Shown: piece by piece, positions 44,447 through 44,802 of the stretch
Position numbering within the stretch: the stretch's first letter is position 1
Layout: every line of letters starts with the position of its first letter
NCBI GenBank assembly: GCA_016098155.1
Contig: JAAAJB010000278.1
Span: 1-44,802 of the forward strand
Origin: Actinomortierella ambigua
Taxonomy: Eukaryota; Mortierellomycota; Mortierellomycetes; Mortierellales; Mortierellaceae
Length of the DNA stretch: 44,802 bases
Reading direction: 5' to 3'
Notes under the pieces: model-generated
Databases searched by the model: none
What the model saw: the letters and a program-made list of their open reading frames with translations, nothing else
What the model was told of the DNA's origin: nothing
Translations under genes and position numbers: made by a program

Positions 44447-44802
44447 ATGGATCAAATTCAGCCCACAATCACACTCAGGGTAAAGAGAGATACCAGGCCA
44501 AGAGTTGGTCATATGCCCCAAAGATATCAAATTGGTCCCTAACCACTAACTCTTGTTTTGGACAACCGGCATTAGCACTCTCTTCTTGTCCTCGGGAGGT
44601 CTCTCGGTGCAGGTGCCTTTGGCTCTGTCTATGAGGCCCATTGGGGAAACCAGCCTTGTGCAGCCAAGACATTCTTCCTCAGCCAGTCCGACCTTGCCCA
44701 ACAGGCCATCCAGAACGAGGTCTCGTTCCTCCAGACTCTTCGCCATCGCCACATCATCCAGTTCTACCGGACCCACCAGGAACATGGCCGCACCTACCTC
44801 CT
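44447..44802 (+). CDS. Gene E: kinase-Sel1 family gene, 5' part only
   Basis: Exon 1 is 44447-44479 (MDQIQPTITLR). A 96-nt phase-0 intron follows, and exon 2 starts at 44576 and runs off the window. The visible part reads HSLLVLGRSLGAGAFGSVYE, then CAAKTFF and the HIIQFYRTHQE..RTYLL part of the N-lobe, nearly identical to gene C. The Gly loop and VAIK-type Lys are intact. It belongs to the gene C class by exon 1, promoter flank and sequence. Whether it has Sel1 repeats or a second kinase lies outside the window. Confidence 0.85.

Overview
This is a nuclear window from a filamentous fungus. The genes are GT-AG spliced, with mostly short introns (about 80-200 nt), long pyrimidine-rich leaders and a moderately GC-rich coding bias. 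ATP-citrate lyase is one long polypeptide rather than the two-gene form of ascomycetes. Tyrosine-kinase-like (TKL) kinases fused to Sel1 repeats are present in several copies. Together these point to an early-diverging lineage, most likely Mucoromycota and probably Mortierella-like. The taxon is inferred from gene content only.

Layout. (1) 1-420 is a 13-bp minisatellite followed by GAT/GTG-rich low-complexity DNA. (2) 420-4870, minus strand, is kinase-Sel1 locus A: a 794-codon kinase-Sel1 gene, a broken second kinase and a decayed Sel1 tail. (3) 4871-7161 is duplicated 5' flank and then plain intergenic DNA. (4) 7162-27299 is a block of ordinary genes: ATP-citrate lyase, an F-box/ankyrin-like protein, a signal-peptide plus single-span membrane protein, a three-exon minus-strand gene with a 44-nt microexon, a long disordered protein, and two adjacent divergent mitochondrial-carrier-like genes. 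(5) 27300-44802, plus strand, is a kinase-Sel1 cluster: gene B (27673-31238), a Sel1 relic, gene C (32817-37167), a 1.7-kb spacer, gene D (38885-42593), a second Sel1 relic, and the first part of gene E (44447 onward).

The main result is the gene model for the cluster. Every kinase gene starts with an 11-codon first exon (MDP.RAKP... or MD.IQPTITL.), a phase-0 intron and a large exon beginning H(N/S)LLV. An 18-bp promoter box (GCGTGACGTTGGCAAAAC or one mismatch) lies 66-89 bp before each ATG. In B and D a further phase-0 intron joins the end of the Sel1 array to a second kinase domain, giving kinase-Sel1-kinase proteins of about 1127 and 1178 residues. The first kinase keeps its catalytic residues. 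The second has lost key ones, differently in each copy, while its reading frame stays open. Unspliced, that 87-nt intron is read in frame and stops exactly at the TAG of its 3' splice site. Splicing would therefore decide between a kinase-Sel1 and a kinase-Sel1-pseudokinase protein. Locus A shows the same ground plan after decay.

B-relic-C and D-relic-E are two copies of a tandem unit of about 11.2-11.6 kb. Locus A is an inverted copy on the other side of the housekeeping block. The cluster looks like a rapidly duplicating, recombining receptor- or recognition-type kinase family. Its biological role cannot be read from sequence.
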